Shown one piece after another: positions 19,793 through 35,749 of a DNA stretch of 64,000 nt. Position numbers and translations under genes: made by a program. The DNA comes from Xanthomonas hortorum pv. cynarae (GTDB lineage Bacteria; Pseudomonadota; Gammaproteobacteria; Xanthomonadales; Xanthomonadaceae). The stretch lies in assembly GCF_002939985.1 (NCBI RefSeq), contig NZ_MDFM01000010.1, forward strand, positions 62,001-126,000. Reading direction: 5' to 3'. The notes below the pieces were generated by a model. It had not been told where the DNA came from. It searched no databases and worked only from the letters and a program-made list of their open reading frames with translations. Each line of letters starts with the position of its first letter. Within the stretch, counting starts at the first letter, position 1.

Positions 19793-21460
19793 ATGACCCG
19801 TCACGATGCAACCCGCGTCATCCGCGCCGCCACCGGCACCACGCTCACCGCCAAGAGCTGGCTCACCGAAGCGCCGCTGCGCATGCTGATGAACAACCTG
19901 GACCCGGACGTGGCCGAGCGCCCGCAGGAACTGGTGGTGTACGGCGGCATCGGCCGCGCCGCGCGCGATTGGGAATCCTTCGATGCGATCGTCGCCGCAC
20001 TCACCCGCCTGGACGACGACCAGACCTTGCTGGTGCAATCCGGCAAGCCGGTCGGCGTGTTTCGCACCCATCCCGATGCGCCGCGCGTGCTGATCGCCAA
20101 CTCCAACCTGGTGCCGCGCTGGGCCACCTGGGATCACTTCAACGAACTCGATAAAAAAGGTCTGGCGATGTATGGCCAGATGACCGCCGGCAGCTGGATC
20201 TACATCGGTGCGCAAGGCATCGTGCAAGGCACCTACGAAACGTTCGTGGAGATGGGCCGCCAGCATTACGGCGGCAACCTGGCCGGCAAGTGGCTGTTCA
20301 CCGGCGGCCTCGGCGGCATGGGTGGCGCGCAGCCGCTGGCCGCAGTGATGGCCGGCGCCTCGTGCCTGGCGGTGGAATGCCGCCGTTCCAGCATCGACAT
20401 GCGCCTGCGCACCGGCTATCTGGACACCTGGACCGACTCGCTGGACGAGGCGCTGCGCCTGATCGAGGAATCGTGCACGGCGAAGAAGCCGCTGTCGGTC
20501 GGCCTGCTCGGTAACGTGGCCGATGTGCTCGACGAGCTGCTGCTACGCGGGATCAAGCCGGACCTGCTGACCGACCAGACCTCCGCGCACGACCCGGTCA
20601 ACGGCTACCTGCCGCAGGGTTGGAGCGTGGAAGAATGGGACGCAAAGCGCGTGAGCGCGCCCAAGGAAGTGGAAGCAGCCGCGCGCGAGTCGATGGCCAG
20701 CCACATCCGCGCCATGCTCACCTTCCACGCGCTGGGCGTGCCCACCGTGGATTACGGCAACAACCTGCGCCAGATGGCACTGGAAGAAGGCGTCGACAAC
20801 GCGTTCGACTTCCCCGGCTTCGTGCCCGCCTACATCCGGCCACTGTTCTGTCGCGGCGTCGGCCCGTTCCGCTGGGTCGCGCTCAGTGGCGATCCGGAAG
20901 ACATCGCCAAAACCGATGCCAAGGTCAAGGAACTCATTCCCGACGATGCGCATCTGCATCGCTGGCTCGACATGGCCGCCGAAAAGATCGCCTTTCAGGG
21001 CCTGCCTGCGCGCATCTGTTGGGTCGGTCTGGGCGACCGGCATCGACTGGGTCTGGCCTTCAACGCGATGGTGCGCAGCGGCGAATTGAAGGCGCCGGTG
21101 GTCATCGGCCGTGACCATCTGGATTCCGGCAGCGTCGCCTCGCCCAACCGCGAAACCGAAGCCATGGCCGATGGCTCCGATGCGGTCTCCGACTGGCCGC
21201 TGCTCAACGCCCTGCTCAACACTGCCAGCGGCGCCACCTGGGTGTCGCTGCACCACGGCGGCGGCGTCGGCATGGGGTTCTCGCAGCACGCCGGCATGGT
21301 GATCGTCTGCGACGGCAGCGAAGCGGCCGACAAGCGGATCGAACGCGTGCTGTGGAACGACCCGGCCACCGGCGTGATGCGCCACGCCGATGCCGGCTAT
21401 GCCATCGCCACCGACTGCGCGAAGGAAAAAGGGCTGGATTTGCCGGGAATTCTTGGCTGA
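19793..21460 (+). CDS. hutU: Urocanate hydratase
   Basis: Converts urocanate to imidazolonepropionate using tightly bound NAD as an electrophile. The 555 residues match the family length. Recognisable segments include [57 protein letters not shown] (the NAD-binding region near residue 165) and [19 protein letters not shown] near residue 485. AAGGA precedes the ATG. It closes the operon; hairpin repeats begin about 90 bases after its stop codon. Confidence 0.97.
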   Translation: MTRHDATRVIRAATGTTLTAKSWLTEAPLRMLMNNLDPDVAERPQELVVYGGIGRAARDWESFDAIVAALTRLDDDQTLLVQSGKPVGVFRTHPDAPRVLIANSNLVPRWATWDHFNELDKKGLAMYGQMTAGSWIYIGAQGIVQGTYETFVEMGRQHYGGNLAGKWLFTGGLGGMGGAQPLAAVMAGASCLAVECRRSSIDMRLRTGYLDTWTDSLDEALRLIEESCTAKKPLSVGLLGNVADVLDELLLRGIKPDLLTDQTSAHDPVNGYLPQGWSVEEWDAKRVSAPKEVEAAARESMASHIRAMLTFHALGVPTVDYGNNLRQMALEEGVDNAFDFPGFVPAYIRPLFCRGVGPFRWVALSGDPEDIAKTDAKVKELIPDDAHLHRWLDMAAEKIAFQGLPARICWVGLGDRHRLGLAFNAMVRSGELKAPVVIGRDHLDSGSVASPNRETEAMADGSDAVSDWPLLNALLNTASGATWVSLHHGGGVGMGFSQHAGMVIVCDGSEAADKRIERVLWNDPATGVMRHADAGYAIATDCAKEKGLDLPGILG

Positions 21461-21549
21461 GTTCGCCCTCCGACAGCGCGCTATACCGCACGCCGTCGGC
21501 AGGCTGTGTGCACTGCTCGCAACCATGCACACCGACCATCCCGACTGGT

Positions 21550-21652
21550 CCTTGCCCGCCCACCGTCGCGGGACCTTACGCGGCATGGATGCCGCGTAAG
21601 AGCCTACACGGACGTACTTGCGGCGTGTCCCGCGGTGGTGGACGGGCAAGGG
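21550..21652 (+). repeat. Nested hairpin repeat, copy 1
   Basis: The outer arms begin CCTTGCCCGCCCACCG and end in the matching GGACGGGCAAGG, about 25 bases each with small mismatches. Inside, 21575-21600 is a near-perfect palindrome (CTTACGCGGCAT and its complement). A third segment, GGACGTACTTGCGGCGTGTCC, gives the element a direction. The same element recurs at 21868, 30892 and, inverted, at 30643. Confidence 0.9.
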
Positions 21653-21867
21653 CCCACCAGCCAAGCTGCAGACATCAGCTCTACAACTGATCTATCCGCC
21701 ACACTATTCAACCACTCCAGGGACAACCGAGATTTCGGTCGCGGCGGCGGTTAAACGCAGTCAAAAGCTTAGGTCAAAAGCTGGGTCAGTCGAGGGCGCG
21801 ATGTCCTCACCAGACAGTTTGCTGGTTGCTTTGAGAATAGCTACGCACACCGACCATCCCGACTGGT

Positions 21868-21969
21868 CCTTGCCCGCCCACCGTTGCGGGACCTTACGCG
21901 GCATGGATGCCGCGTAAGAGCTTACAAGGACGTACTTGCAGCGTGTCCCGCGATGGTGGGCGGGCAAGG
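21868..21969 (+). repeat. Nested hairpin repeat, copy 2
   Basis: Same order of parts as copy 1, in the same direction, 318 bases further on. It differs at scattered positions (for example TTGCGGGAC in place of TCGCGGGAC), so it is an older duplicate rather than a recent tandem copy. Confidence 0.9.
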
Positions 21970-22022
21970 ACACCACAGCCAAGCCACAAATCAACCGCTC
22001 TACACGCGTTTTGTTAGCCGCT

Positions 22023-23105
22023 TTAATCGGCTTTGGTTTCCATCCCTATCTGCTTGCAGGCCGATGCAGCAGCCGCCAGCAATGCGCTGTCATCGAGCAG
22101 CGGCACCGCCCCGCTTGCCGGGTAAGAAGCTGCGATCGCCTTCGCCGCGCGATCGGCATCCGCCTGGATATACCACTGCGACGCCATCGGCAACGCACGT
22201 CCACGTACCGCGTGTTCAAATCGATACTGCCCCCAGTAAATCGCCAATGGCTCTTCCAGCGTGTTGAGCGGGTTGCGCAAGGTGGCCGCACTCGGACACA
22301 GCCGCAAGAAGTTGGCAGCGAGCATGCGTTTGCGCGCGGATGGCTGCCCCGCAGACAAGTAATGACTCAACTCGTGCAACAGGATCGGTGCCCAGTCCAT
22401 CGATGCCGTGCCGCTGGGCGCATCGTGCTGCGAATAGAGCAGCATCGTGCGTCCACGCACTTTGGCCTGGGTGGTATCCATCTCCGGCCACCACACGAAT
22501 CGTGCCTCGAATACCGGAGGTTCCGGCACCGCAAAGAAATCACGCATCTGCGATGCCAACCGGGAAACGGCGGGGTTGGACAGCTCCTCGCTCAGCACGC
22601 GCATCTGTTGCTCGAAACGGGGTGCAACTGCGATCAAACGACTGGCACGCGGAACGAAGCGCGCAAAATACGCGCGCAACAGTCTCTGGTCATCTGCCGA
22701 CTGTTCTGCAATGGCGGCGTTCGCTGAGACCTCGAAGTTTTCGCTCCCCAGGAAATGCCGGGAGAACGGATCCGCCTCACGGGTGGCGTCTGGCGCGAAA
22801 ACACGGTCGACCAACTCCAGATCGTCGTCTTTTGCCAGCCCCGAGGTGCGGCGGCGGAAATCCGCATAGGCGGCAAGCGCGGCAAGGTCCGCCTGATCCA
22901 GCCCGCCATGGGCTTCCATGTAGCTGCGGTAGACGGGCACCGTAAAGCCCGGCAACCAGTCCGACAGGTTATCCAGCAGGTTGAACAGATCCGTCGCTTC
23001 GCTGTAGCCCACCTGGACGTGCGTCGATGACGTCGATGGCGGTGTGGGTGGCGCGGCATGCGCAGTGGCGCACAACAACATCCAGATCAGTGCGACTGCG
23101 CGCAT
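22023..23105 (-). CDS. Secreted HExxH protein of unknown function
   Basis: A 360-residue protein that I do not recognise. It begins with a signal peptide (MRAVALIWMLLCATAHA, cleavage near residue 17) and so is likely periplasmic or lipid-free secreted. Near residue 240 it has HELSHYL, the HExxH signature of zinc metallopeptidases, but I cannot point to a convincing third zinc ligand. The rest is rich in helices, with no repeats. I chose the Met at 23105 because it begins the signal peptide; the frame is open to 23267. It lies 53 bases after the second hairpin repeat and is divergent from the next gene. Confidence 0.68.
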   Translation of the reverse strand: MRAVALIWMLLCATAHAAPPTPPSTSSTHVQVGYSEATDLFNLLDNLSDWLPGFTVPVYRSYMEAHGGLDQADLAALAAYADFRRRTSGLAKDDDLELVDRVFAPDATREADPFSRHFLGSENFEVSANAAIAEQSADDQRLLRAYFARFVPRASRLIAVAPRFEQQMRVLSEELSNPAVSRLASQMRDFFAVPEPPVFEARFVWWPEMDTTQAKVRGRTMLLYSQHDAPSGTASMDWAPILLHELSHYLSAGQPSARKRMLAANFLRLCPSAATLRNPLNTLEEPLAIYWGQYRFEHAVRGRALPMASQWYIQADADRAAKAIAASYPASGAVPLLDDSALLAAAASACKQIGMETKAD

Positions 23106-23350
23106 GTTCCGCAGTTTGGTCGGCCAGCAATCACTCCATGTGCGCATGCGGAACTCTGGGCTGGCGAGTACGTTGATTCGAGCATGCAGGGATACCGCTC
23201 GCAACGTGTCTTTCGTCAGGGGTGCGCAGACCTGCACGCTGGCGGCCTGCTTTGACGGCAAAACCACCGTAGCCCGTCACATTCTCGACAATTGCCCTCA
23301 AGACTGCCGGGATCAGGCCGACAAGGTATGCAACGTTTCGAGGAGCCTCC

Positions 23351-24076
23351 ATGGGCATCCTGATCTACCTGGTGCCTGCATTCGCACTCTGGGCGCTCAT
23401 CGCCACCGGGCTGGCGTTCGTGCGTGGCCGGCAGCTGCGTGCCGAGTCCGGCCAGCTTGCGGGCACCCAGGACAGTCTTGCCCGCTACCAGGCTGCGCTG
23501 TCGCAATTGAAGGCACGCGCGGCCGCCAGCACGCTGGAGCTGGAATCGCTGCAGCGCAGCTACGCGGTGCTCAAACAGTCACTGGAGCAGCAGGAACAGA
23601 ACGCGGCCGAGCAACAGGCGACCACGGCCCAGGTGATTCCGATGGTGATGGTGCAGCAACTGGACATCGCCAACGAAATCGGCACCTTGTTTGCGCATGT
23701 GGCACGCGTTGCGCGCAGCCTGCGTCGCTATAGCGCTTACAGCCGCGGCCACAATGCCCCCGAACCGAACACCGCCCGCTACGACCTGCACTGGTTGGCG
23801 GACTGCTTGCACAGCTTCGACCAGATCGGCCACGCGCTGGTGCGTGGTAATGTCGCCGCGTTGATCACGGCCTGCCAGGACCTGCTGTCGATGTACGACC
23901 ACTATTTGAAAGACGGCTCCGGCTACAACAGCCGCGACACCTTTCAGCGTCTGAGCAGCGATGTGCCACTGTCCGATGCCACCGACGCCATCCGCTCGAT
24001 CATCGTCAAGGCCACGCTGGCGCAGGACGCGCAGGATGCGGTGATGGAAGAAGCAGTTGCGGCGAATGTGGCTTGA
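23351..24076 (+). CDS. Membrane-anchored coiled-coil protein, unknown function
   Basis: A 241-residue protein with one N-terminal membrane helix (about 3-24), an Ala/Gln/Leu-rich coiled coil (about 28-92) and a helical C-terminal domain (about 98-235) with a conserved-looking HWLADCLHSFDQIG. No enzyme motif is visible. GAGGAG precedes the ATG. Its stop codon lies at the first base of a heptamer array, and a bidirectional terminator follows 145 bases later. Confidence 0.75.
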   Translation: MGILIYLVPAFALWALIATGLAFVRGRQLRAESGQLAGTQDSLARYQAALSQLKARAAASTLELESLQRSYAVLKQSLEQQEQNAAEQQATTAQVIPMVMVQQLDIANEIGTLFAHVARVARSLRRYSAYSRGHNAPEPNTARYDLHWLADCLHSFDQIGHALVRGNVAALITACQDLLSMYDHYLKDGSGYNSRDTFQRLSSDVPLSDATDAIRSIIVKATLAQDAQDAVMEEAVAANVA

Positions 24077-24115
24077 TTCGGGATTCGGGATTCGGGATTC
24101 GGGATTCGGGATTCG
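24075..24115. repeat. Heptamer tandem array (GATTCGG)
   Basis: Five complete GATTCGG units and a sixth of six bases, without interruption. The stop codon of the gene on the left (24074-24076) runs into it. The array is followed by CGCAAGAGC, which also follows the related array at 42078-42114. Confidence 0.95.
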
Positions 24116-24221
24116 CAAGAGCGCGGGCGCGGTGTTCTGTTAGATCAACACGTAGATGCATGGCTGTCTGACAGCGTATCGATGAGCATCGTTGGCTGAA
24201 ACGTACATTGCGACTACTCAT

Positions 24222-24255
24222 AAAAAAAGCGCACCACTTACGGTGCGCTTTTTTT
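24222..24255. terminator. Bidirectional rho-independent terminator
   Basis: A perfect 14-base stem: AAAAAAAGCGCACC at 24222-24235 pairs with GGTGCGCTTTTTTT at 24242-24255 across a 6-base loop. With U runs on both sides it can stop the rightward unknown gene and the leftward gcd remnant. Confidence 0.92.
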
Positions 24256-24314
24256 GTTTCAAGCCTTAGGAACGGCTAACGAACTCTGGCGAGCAGGTTC
24301 GAGAACGGCTCAAA

Positions 24315-26341
24315 TCAAGGCGTTTTCTGCGGCAACGCATACGCCACCACCGCATCGCCCGCAGGCGTTTCCATGAAGTGGTGGCCGCCGGCCATGATCA
24401 CCAGATACTCGCGGCCGCCGTAGGCATACACCATCGGGTTGGCCTGACCACCGGCCGGCAACTTGGCGTGCCACAGCTCCTTGCCGGTAGACAGATCGAT
24501 GGCGCGGATCAGGTCGTCGGTGGCTGCGGCAATGGGATCAACCCGCTTGCCGTCACTACCGAACCGCCGTTGTTCGGCGTGCCGATCTCGATCGGCAACC
24601 CCGAGCGGATACCGAACGGCCCATTGCCGCGCGCACTGCCGAACGGACGGTCCCATAGCGTCTTGCCGCTGGCCAGATCGATCGCGCGGATGCCGCCATA
24701 AGGAGGCTCCTTGCACAGCAACTTGGTGAACGGCAAGCGCCAGCCGGCATTGACGTTGATCGCGTAGGGCGTGCCAGCCTGCGGGTCGCCGGCACCTTCC
24801 GCACCGCCCGCATCGCTACGCACTTCGTCGCGCGGTGCCCAGCCCAGTTTGTCGGCCTCGGCTGCGACCCCAGATCGTAATCCCAGGCATCGATATGCGT
24901 GGTCTGGAAATTCCACACCGGCTTGCCGGTGGTGACATCCAGCGCCACCAGCGAGGTCGCATTGCGATTCTCCTGCGGCGTACGCGAGCTGCTCCAGTAA
25001 TCGGCGGTGGAATTGCCCATCGGCAGATAGACATAGCCCAACTGTTCGTCGGCCGCGGCGGTGGTCCACATATTCGGCGTGCCACGCGTCCAGCTCTGGC
25101 CCGCCGGCGGTGCGCCGTTCCAGTCCGGATGGGTCATGTCCCAGGCCCAGCGCAACTTGCCGGTCACCGCATCGAAGCCTTCGATCACACCGGACGGCTC
25201 GTAACGCTTCTGCCCATCCAGCACCTGATGCCCGGTGACCACCACCCCGCGCACAATCGCCGGTGGCGAATTGATCGACACATAGCCCGACGGGGTCTCG
25301 CCCATTCCCACGGTGATGTCGACCTGGCCGTTGTTGCCGAAGTCCGCGCACGGCGTGCCGCTGCGTGCATCCAGTGCGATCAGGCGACCATCCAGCGTGC
25401 CTTCGATGATGCGCGTGCGGCACATTGCCGAAGCATCCGATGCCACCGCTCCTGCGCCATCGTTGGCTGCCGCCGGCATCTCGTAATACGACACGCCGCG
25501 GCAGGCGGCCGTGTACGGAATCGCCTCGTCCTTGACCTTGGGATCGTAGCGCCAACGCTGCTTGCCGCTGGATGCATCCAGCGCGATCACCTGATTGCGC
25601 GCAGTGCACACATACAGGCTGTCGCCCACTTTCAACGGCGTGGTTTCCGCGCCCCAGCGCTTGCTTGGCAGGTCGCCGGTGTGAAAGAGCCAGGCCTGCT
25701 TCAACTGCGCAACGTTATCGCGATTGATCTGCCGCAGCGGCGAATAACGCAGCCCGGGCTGGCTGCGCCCATACGCGGCCCAGTCGTCATCGACAGGCGC
25801 ATTTGCCGGCTGTGCGCCAGAAGACGCAAGCGACGCTGGAACGTTGCGATTGACCAGGCTCGCGGCAACACCGGCCGCATGCGCCAACGCGCCATCGGCT
25901 TCGGTCACCCCAACGGCACGAACGCCAGCGCGAAGGCCACCACAAACACCGCCGCCAGTACGCCGGCCACGCTGCGCGACAGCGCGCGCGACACCGGGCG
26001 CTCCAACTTGGGCAGCAGCAGCGCCAGCACGAACGCCAGGCCGACGATCAAGCCCGCACGCGGCACCCAACGCCAGTAATCACTGCCCGACTCCCACCAT
26101 GTCCACAGCAACGACGCCACCACCACTGCAGCAAACCACCACGCGCCCGCATTGCGACCGCGAAACAGCAGCACGCCGGCAACCAGCATGGCCGCGCCCG
26201 CAGGCGCGTAGTACCAGGAGCCGCCCAGCGCGGCCAACCACACGCCGCCTGCAAGCAGCACAGCGCCGAGCACTCCAATCACGCCTCCCAATGTCGCCAG
26301 CGCCCAATGGCCGCGACGGGAAGGAGATGCACGATCGTCAT
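24315..26341 (-). pseudogene. gcd: PQQ-dependent membrane glucose dehydrogenase, broken
   Basis: The remains of a quinoprotein glucose dehydrogenase that would oxidise glucose to gluconolactone in the periplasm and feed electrons to ubiquinone. A Met at 26341 has AGAGGA upstream, but the next codons leave the frame of the membrane part. About five membrane helices are read at 25912-26332. The PQQ propeller starts in another frame at about 25908 (DDDWAAYGRSQPGLRYSPL). At about 24862 the frame breaks again with roughly 150 residues missing, and the final piece (AAATDDLIRAIDLSTGKEL) is in yet another frame after about 24535. Three of the lesions are explained by single lost bases and could be sequencing errors. 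The large deletion cannot be explained that way. Confidence 0.88.
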
Positions 26342-26485
26342 CAGTTGTTCCTCTTCGATTCTGCGGCGACGCAACGCCGCCGCACCGCCAACCACCTTCG
26401 ACCCGCAACGGTGAAAGAGCCGCGTTCTTTGCGGCCCTCGTCGAAAAAAACTGCGTTGCAGTTGCAGATGTCACCGCGTGCAATA

Positions 26486-26514
26486 AAAAACGCCGGCTGT
26501 ACGCCGGCGTTTTT
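26486..26514 (-). terminator. Terminator of gyrA
   Basis: AAAAACGCCGGC at 26486-26497 pairs with GCCGGCGTTTTT at 26503-26514 across a 5-base loop, 28 bases after the gyrA stop codon. On the minus strand it ends in TTTTTTATTG, a good U run. Confidence 0.9.
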
Positions 26515-26542
26515 CTTCAACTGCGTTACTCGCTATGCGTGA

Positions 26543-29254
<2,712 letters not shown>

Positions 29255-29465
29255 TCGGGTTCCGTAATTTTGAGGTGGCGGGCGAGCCGGAAAGCCGCGT
29301 CGGGAGCACCCTGCAACAGGCTGCCGGCCCCACGCTCCCGCCGATCGATTCAAGCCCCGGATTGTACCACGAAGGGGCAGCCCGATGCCGCCGGTTTACC
29401 AGCCAGAAACAAGCACTTGCAGGACGTTTGCGTGGTGTTGGCAGCGTTATCGCACCGCGCCGGGC

Positions 29466-30530
29466 TCAGGCGCCGAATGCGGCCTGCATCTGCGCCAGGT
29501 CGGGCTGCGCAATCACCCCACGCTCGGTGACGATGGCATCGATCAAGCTGCCGGGGGTGACGTCGAACACCGGGTTCCAGGCATGGATGCCATCGGCCAC
29601 CGTCCTGACCCCGCCCACCCCGAACAATTCGCCCGGGTCGCGCTGCTCGATCTCGATCTGCTCGCCGCTGGCGGTCGCCATGTCCACCGTCGACGACGGC
29701 GCCACCACCATGAACTTGACGCCGTGGTGGCGCGCGGCGATGGCCAGCTGATAGGTGCCGATCTTGTTGGCGGTATCGCCATTGGCGCAGATGCGGTCGG
29801 CGCCGACGATCACCCATTGCACCAGGCCGGATTTCATCAGGTGCGAGGCGGCCGAATCGGCAATCAAGGTCGCGTCGATGCCATCCTGCTGCAGCTCCCA
29901 CACGGTCAGGCGCGCGCCCTGCAACCACGGCCGGGTCTCGCCGGCAAACACCTTGCCGATGCGCTGCTGCGCCATGCCGGCACGGATCACGCCCAGCGCA
30001 GTGCCGAAACCGGCGGTGGCCAGCGAGCCGGTATTGCAATGGGTCAGCACGCCACTACCCGGCGCGATCAGCGCAGCGCCCAGCGCGCCCATGTGCCGAT
30101 TGGCGGCCAGATCTTCATCGGCGATGGCCTGCGCCTCGCGCGCGATCACCGCGCGCCAGTCGGCGCCGGCAGCGCCCAGCACGCGACGCATGCGCATCAG
30201 CGCCCAGGCCAGATTGACCGCGGTCGGACGCGCGGCATTGAGCCGCAATAGCGCCGGTTCGAGCTTCTGCAGTGCCGCGCTGCCGTCATCGGCATCGATC
30301 TCGCGCGCCGCCAACACCACGCCCCACCCGGCCGCAATCCCGATCGCCGGGGCGCCGCGCACCGCCAGCGAATGGATCGCCTCGGCCACCGCATCGCTGC
30401 TCTCGCAACGCACATGCTCCACCACGAAGGGCAGCTTGCGTTGGTCGAGCAATTCCAGGGCATCGCCGGTCCACAGCAATGGGCGGATGTGGTCGTAGCG
30501 GGCGTAATCGATGTGGGCGCTGTCGTTCAT
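29466..30530 (-). CDS. mtnA: Methylthioribose-1-phosphate isomerase
   Basis: Isomerises methylthioribose-1-phosphate to methylthioribulose-1-phosphate in the methionine salvage pathway. The 354 residues show [15 protein letters not shown] near residue 50, [12 protein letters not shown] near residue 155 with the catalytic Cys, and [20 protein letters not shown] near residue 232 with the catalytic Asp. No other mtn gene is adjacent. I took the Met at 30530, which gives the family length. The frame stays open upstream through the inverted hairpin repeat, which is not coding. Confidence 0.95.
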   Translation of the reverse strand: MNDSAHIDYARYDHIRPLLWTGDALELLDQRKLPFVVEHVRCESSDAVAEAIHSLAVRGAPAIGIAAGWGVVLAAREIDADDGSAALQKLEPALLRLNAARPTAVNLAWALMRMRRVLGAAGADWRAVIAREAQAIADEDLAANRHMGALGAALIAPGSGVLTHCNTGSLATAGFGTALGVIRAGMAQQRIGKVFAGETRPWLQGARLTVWELQQDGIDATLIADSAASHLMKSGLVQWVIVGADRICANGDTANKIGTYQLAIAARHHGVKFMVVAPSSTVDMATASGEQIEIEQRDPGELFGVGGVRTVADGIHAWNPVFDVTPGSLIDAIVTERGVIAQPDLAQMQAAFGA

Positions 30531-30642
30531 GGCGCTATTGTAAGGCGCGCGGGCAGCCCAGTCAGTGGACCTGCCGTGTTCGGCCCGTCGTCCGAGCGCT
30601 GCAACACATTCAGGTGTAAAAGCCTGGTTGGTCGAGCGCGCA

Positions 30643-30739
30643 GTGCCCTCACCGCTCGCGGGACACGCCGCAAGTACGTCCATGTAGGCTCGGTGGCGGC
30701 ATCCATGCCGCCACACGGTCCCGCAAGCGGCGAGGGCAC
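30643..30739 (-). repeat. Nested hairpin repeat, inverted and diverged copy
   Basis: The arms begin GTGCCCTCACCGC and end GGCGAGGGCAC. The inner part GGACACGCCGCAAGTACGTCC is the reverse complement of the directional segment of copies 1-3. The central palindrome is altered (GGTGGCGGCATCCATGCCGCC), so this is a distinct subtype. Confidence 0.85.
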
Positions 30740-30891
30740 CGCACCAGAGAGTTAGTCGGCTGTTGGGTGAAAAGCGGCCGTCTAGCGGGTGCTTTAGCGT
30801 TCTGGTGCGGGGCATACAACTTCATGAGAGCAAGCCAATAGAAGCAGCTAAAGCATTGCTTGCAGCATGCACACCGACCATCTCCACTGGT

Positions 30892-30993
30892 CCTTGTCCG
30901 CCCACCGTCGCGGGACCTTACGCGGCATGGATGCCGCGTAAGAGCCTACACGGACGTACTTGCGGCGTGTCCCGCGATGGTGGGCGGGCAAGG
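30892..30993 (+). repeat. Nested hairpin repeat, copy 3
   Basis: Nearly identical to copy 1 over its whole length, with one change in the left arm (CCTTGTCCGCC). The flanks also match: ACACCGACCATCTCC before it and CAGCCAAACC after it. It lies about 9 kb from copies 1 and 2 in the same orientation. Confidence 0.9.
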
Positions 30994-31089
30994 GCCCTGC
31001 AGCCAAACCGCAGATCGGCCGCCCAGCAGCGAAGTCCAAGGTCCTACGCCATGCAATAGACAAACGCGCAACAGGCTTGTCAGCCGCTC

Positions 31090-31776
31090 TCAGTCGACGA
31101 TGAACTCGGCACGGCAGCCGTCGTTCACCCACACCCCGTCGCGGCTCCAGCCCCAGGTCTGGCCTTCCACGCATTCTTTTTTGGAGATCTGCCGGCCCAC
31201 ACGCACCTGGCGCTCCACCGATACCCCACAGGTGCGGCGCGAGCTCTTCTTCGACTCGCAGGTGATCATGCGCGGCACGGCCACAAAGCCGGAACCATCT
31301 TCGGCACCGACTTCGAACTCGCCATCGCAACCGCGTGACACCCAGATCTCGTTACGGCGGGTGCCCCACGTGCGGCCCTCCTTGCACGGCCACATCGATC
31401 GTTGACGCAACAAGCGCACTGGCGCACCACGCAGGATCACCGGGCAGGCCACTTTGCCGCCGTTGGAGTCGCAGCGCACCACGCGGCGCATCTGCGGAGA
31501 GGCTGACACGCGTGCAGAGGCAAACTCCGCACGGCAGCCCTGCTCGACCCACACGCCGTCGCGTTCTACATCCCACTCGCTGCCGCGAATACAACTGGTT
31601 TCGGATAATTGGCGCACCAGTTGCACACCATGTTCGGTGTCCATCGCACAGTGCGTGCGCGCCATGTCCTTGGACTCGCAACGCACCACGCCTGAGGCGC
31701 GATCCGAAGCACGCGCGTCGGCGAGCATCAGCAGCGGCAAGCACCACAAACCGCATAAGCTGACCAGCCACTTCAT
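31090..31776 (-). CDS. Secreted DUF3011-type protein
   Basis: A 228-residue protein with a signal peptide (MKWLVSLCGLWCLPLLMLADARA). After it come three similar modules, each with a Cys near the start (RCESKD, RCDSNGG, TCESKKS), a Cys-containing middle and a GVWVxxGC or EIWVSRGC end followed by an acidic RAEF or DGEF. This is the DUF3011 repeat pattern; its function is unknown. The regular cysteines suggest disulfides in the periplasm. GAGGAG before the Met at 31776 fixes the start. Confidence 0.82.
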   Translation of the reverse strand: MKWLVSLCGLWCLPLLMLADARASDRASGVVRCESKDMARTHCAMDTEHGVQLVRQLSETSCIRGSEWDVERDGVWVEQGCRAEFASARVSASPQMRRVVRCDSNGGKVACPVILRGAPVRLLRQRSMWPCKEGRTWGTRRNEIWVSRGCDGEFEVGAEDGSGFVAVPRMITCESKKSSRRTCGVSVERQVRVGRQISKKECVEGQTWGWSRDGVWVNDGCRAEFIVD

Positions 31777-31945
31777 GCCGACACTCCTCACCCAAACACA
31801 CTCTGCGCCGCGCCCCCGTGGACGTGAGGATGAGAGCATCATCGATGTGAAGAAAGCAATACGGTGCCGATGACAACTGGATGGCACTTCGTGCCTGCGA
31901 TCCGCCATGGAGTCGGCGGCACAGCCCGAGCAGGCTGCGTCGGCG

Positions 31946-35749
<3,804 letters not shown>

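Larger units (their letters stand above)
21461..22022. other. Repeat-filled intergenic region after hutU
   Basis: This 562-base stretch holds no gene I can support. It contains two direct copies of a nested hairpin element (cores 21550-21652 and 21868-21969) that share flanks reading ACACCGACCATCCCGACTGG before the core and AGCCAAGC after it. Between them, 21776-21811 resembles the left end of the inverted copy at 30618-30653, so a third, truncated copy seems to lie there. Small open frames through the hairpins are repeat-derived. Confidence 0.8.
30531..31089. other. Repeat-filled intergenic region between mtnA and the DUF3011 gene
   Basis: About 559 bases with no supported gene. It holds an inverted copy (30643-30739) and a direct copy (30892-30993) of the same nested hairpin element seen after hutU. 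The promoter of mtnA must lie close to 30531-30640, to the left of the repeats. Confidence 0.8.

Noticed and set aside
21461-22022. Small genes inside the nested hairpins
   Set aside because: Frames through the hairpins recur with each copy and are products of the repeat, not of conserved coding sequence.
24075-24115. Short tandem repeat as a CRISPR array
   Set aside because: Units of seven bases without spacers; CRISPR repeats are 23-50 bases and separated by unique spacers.
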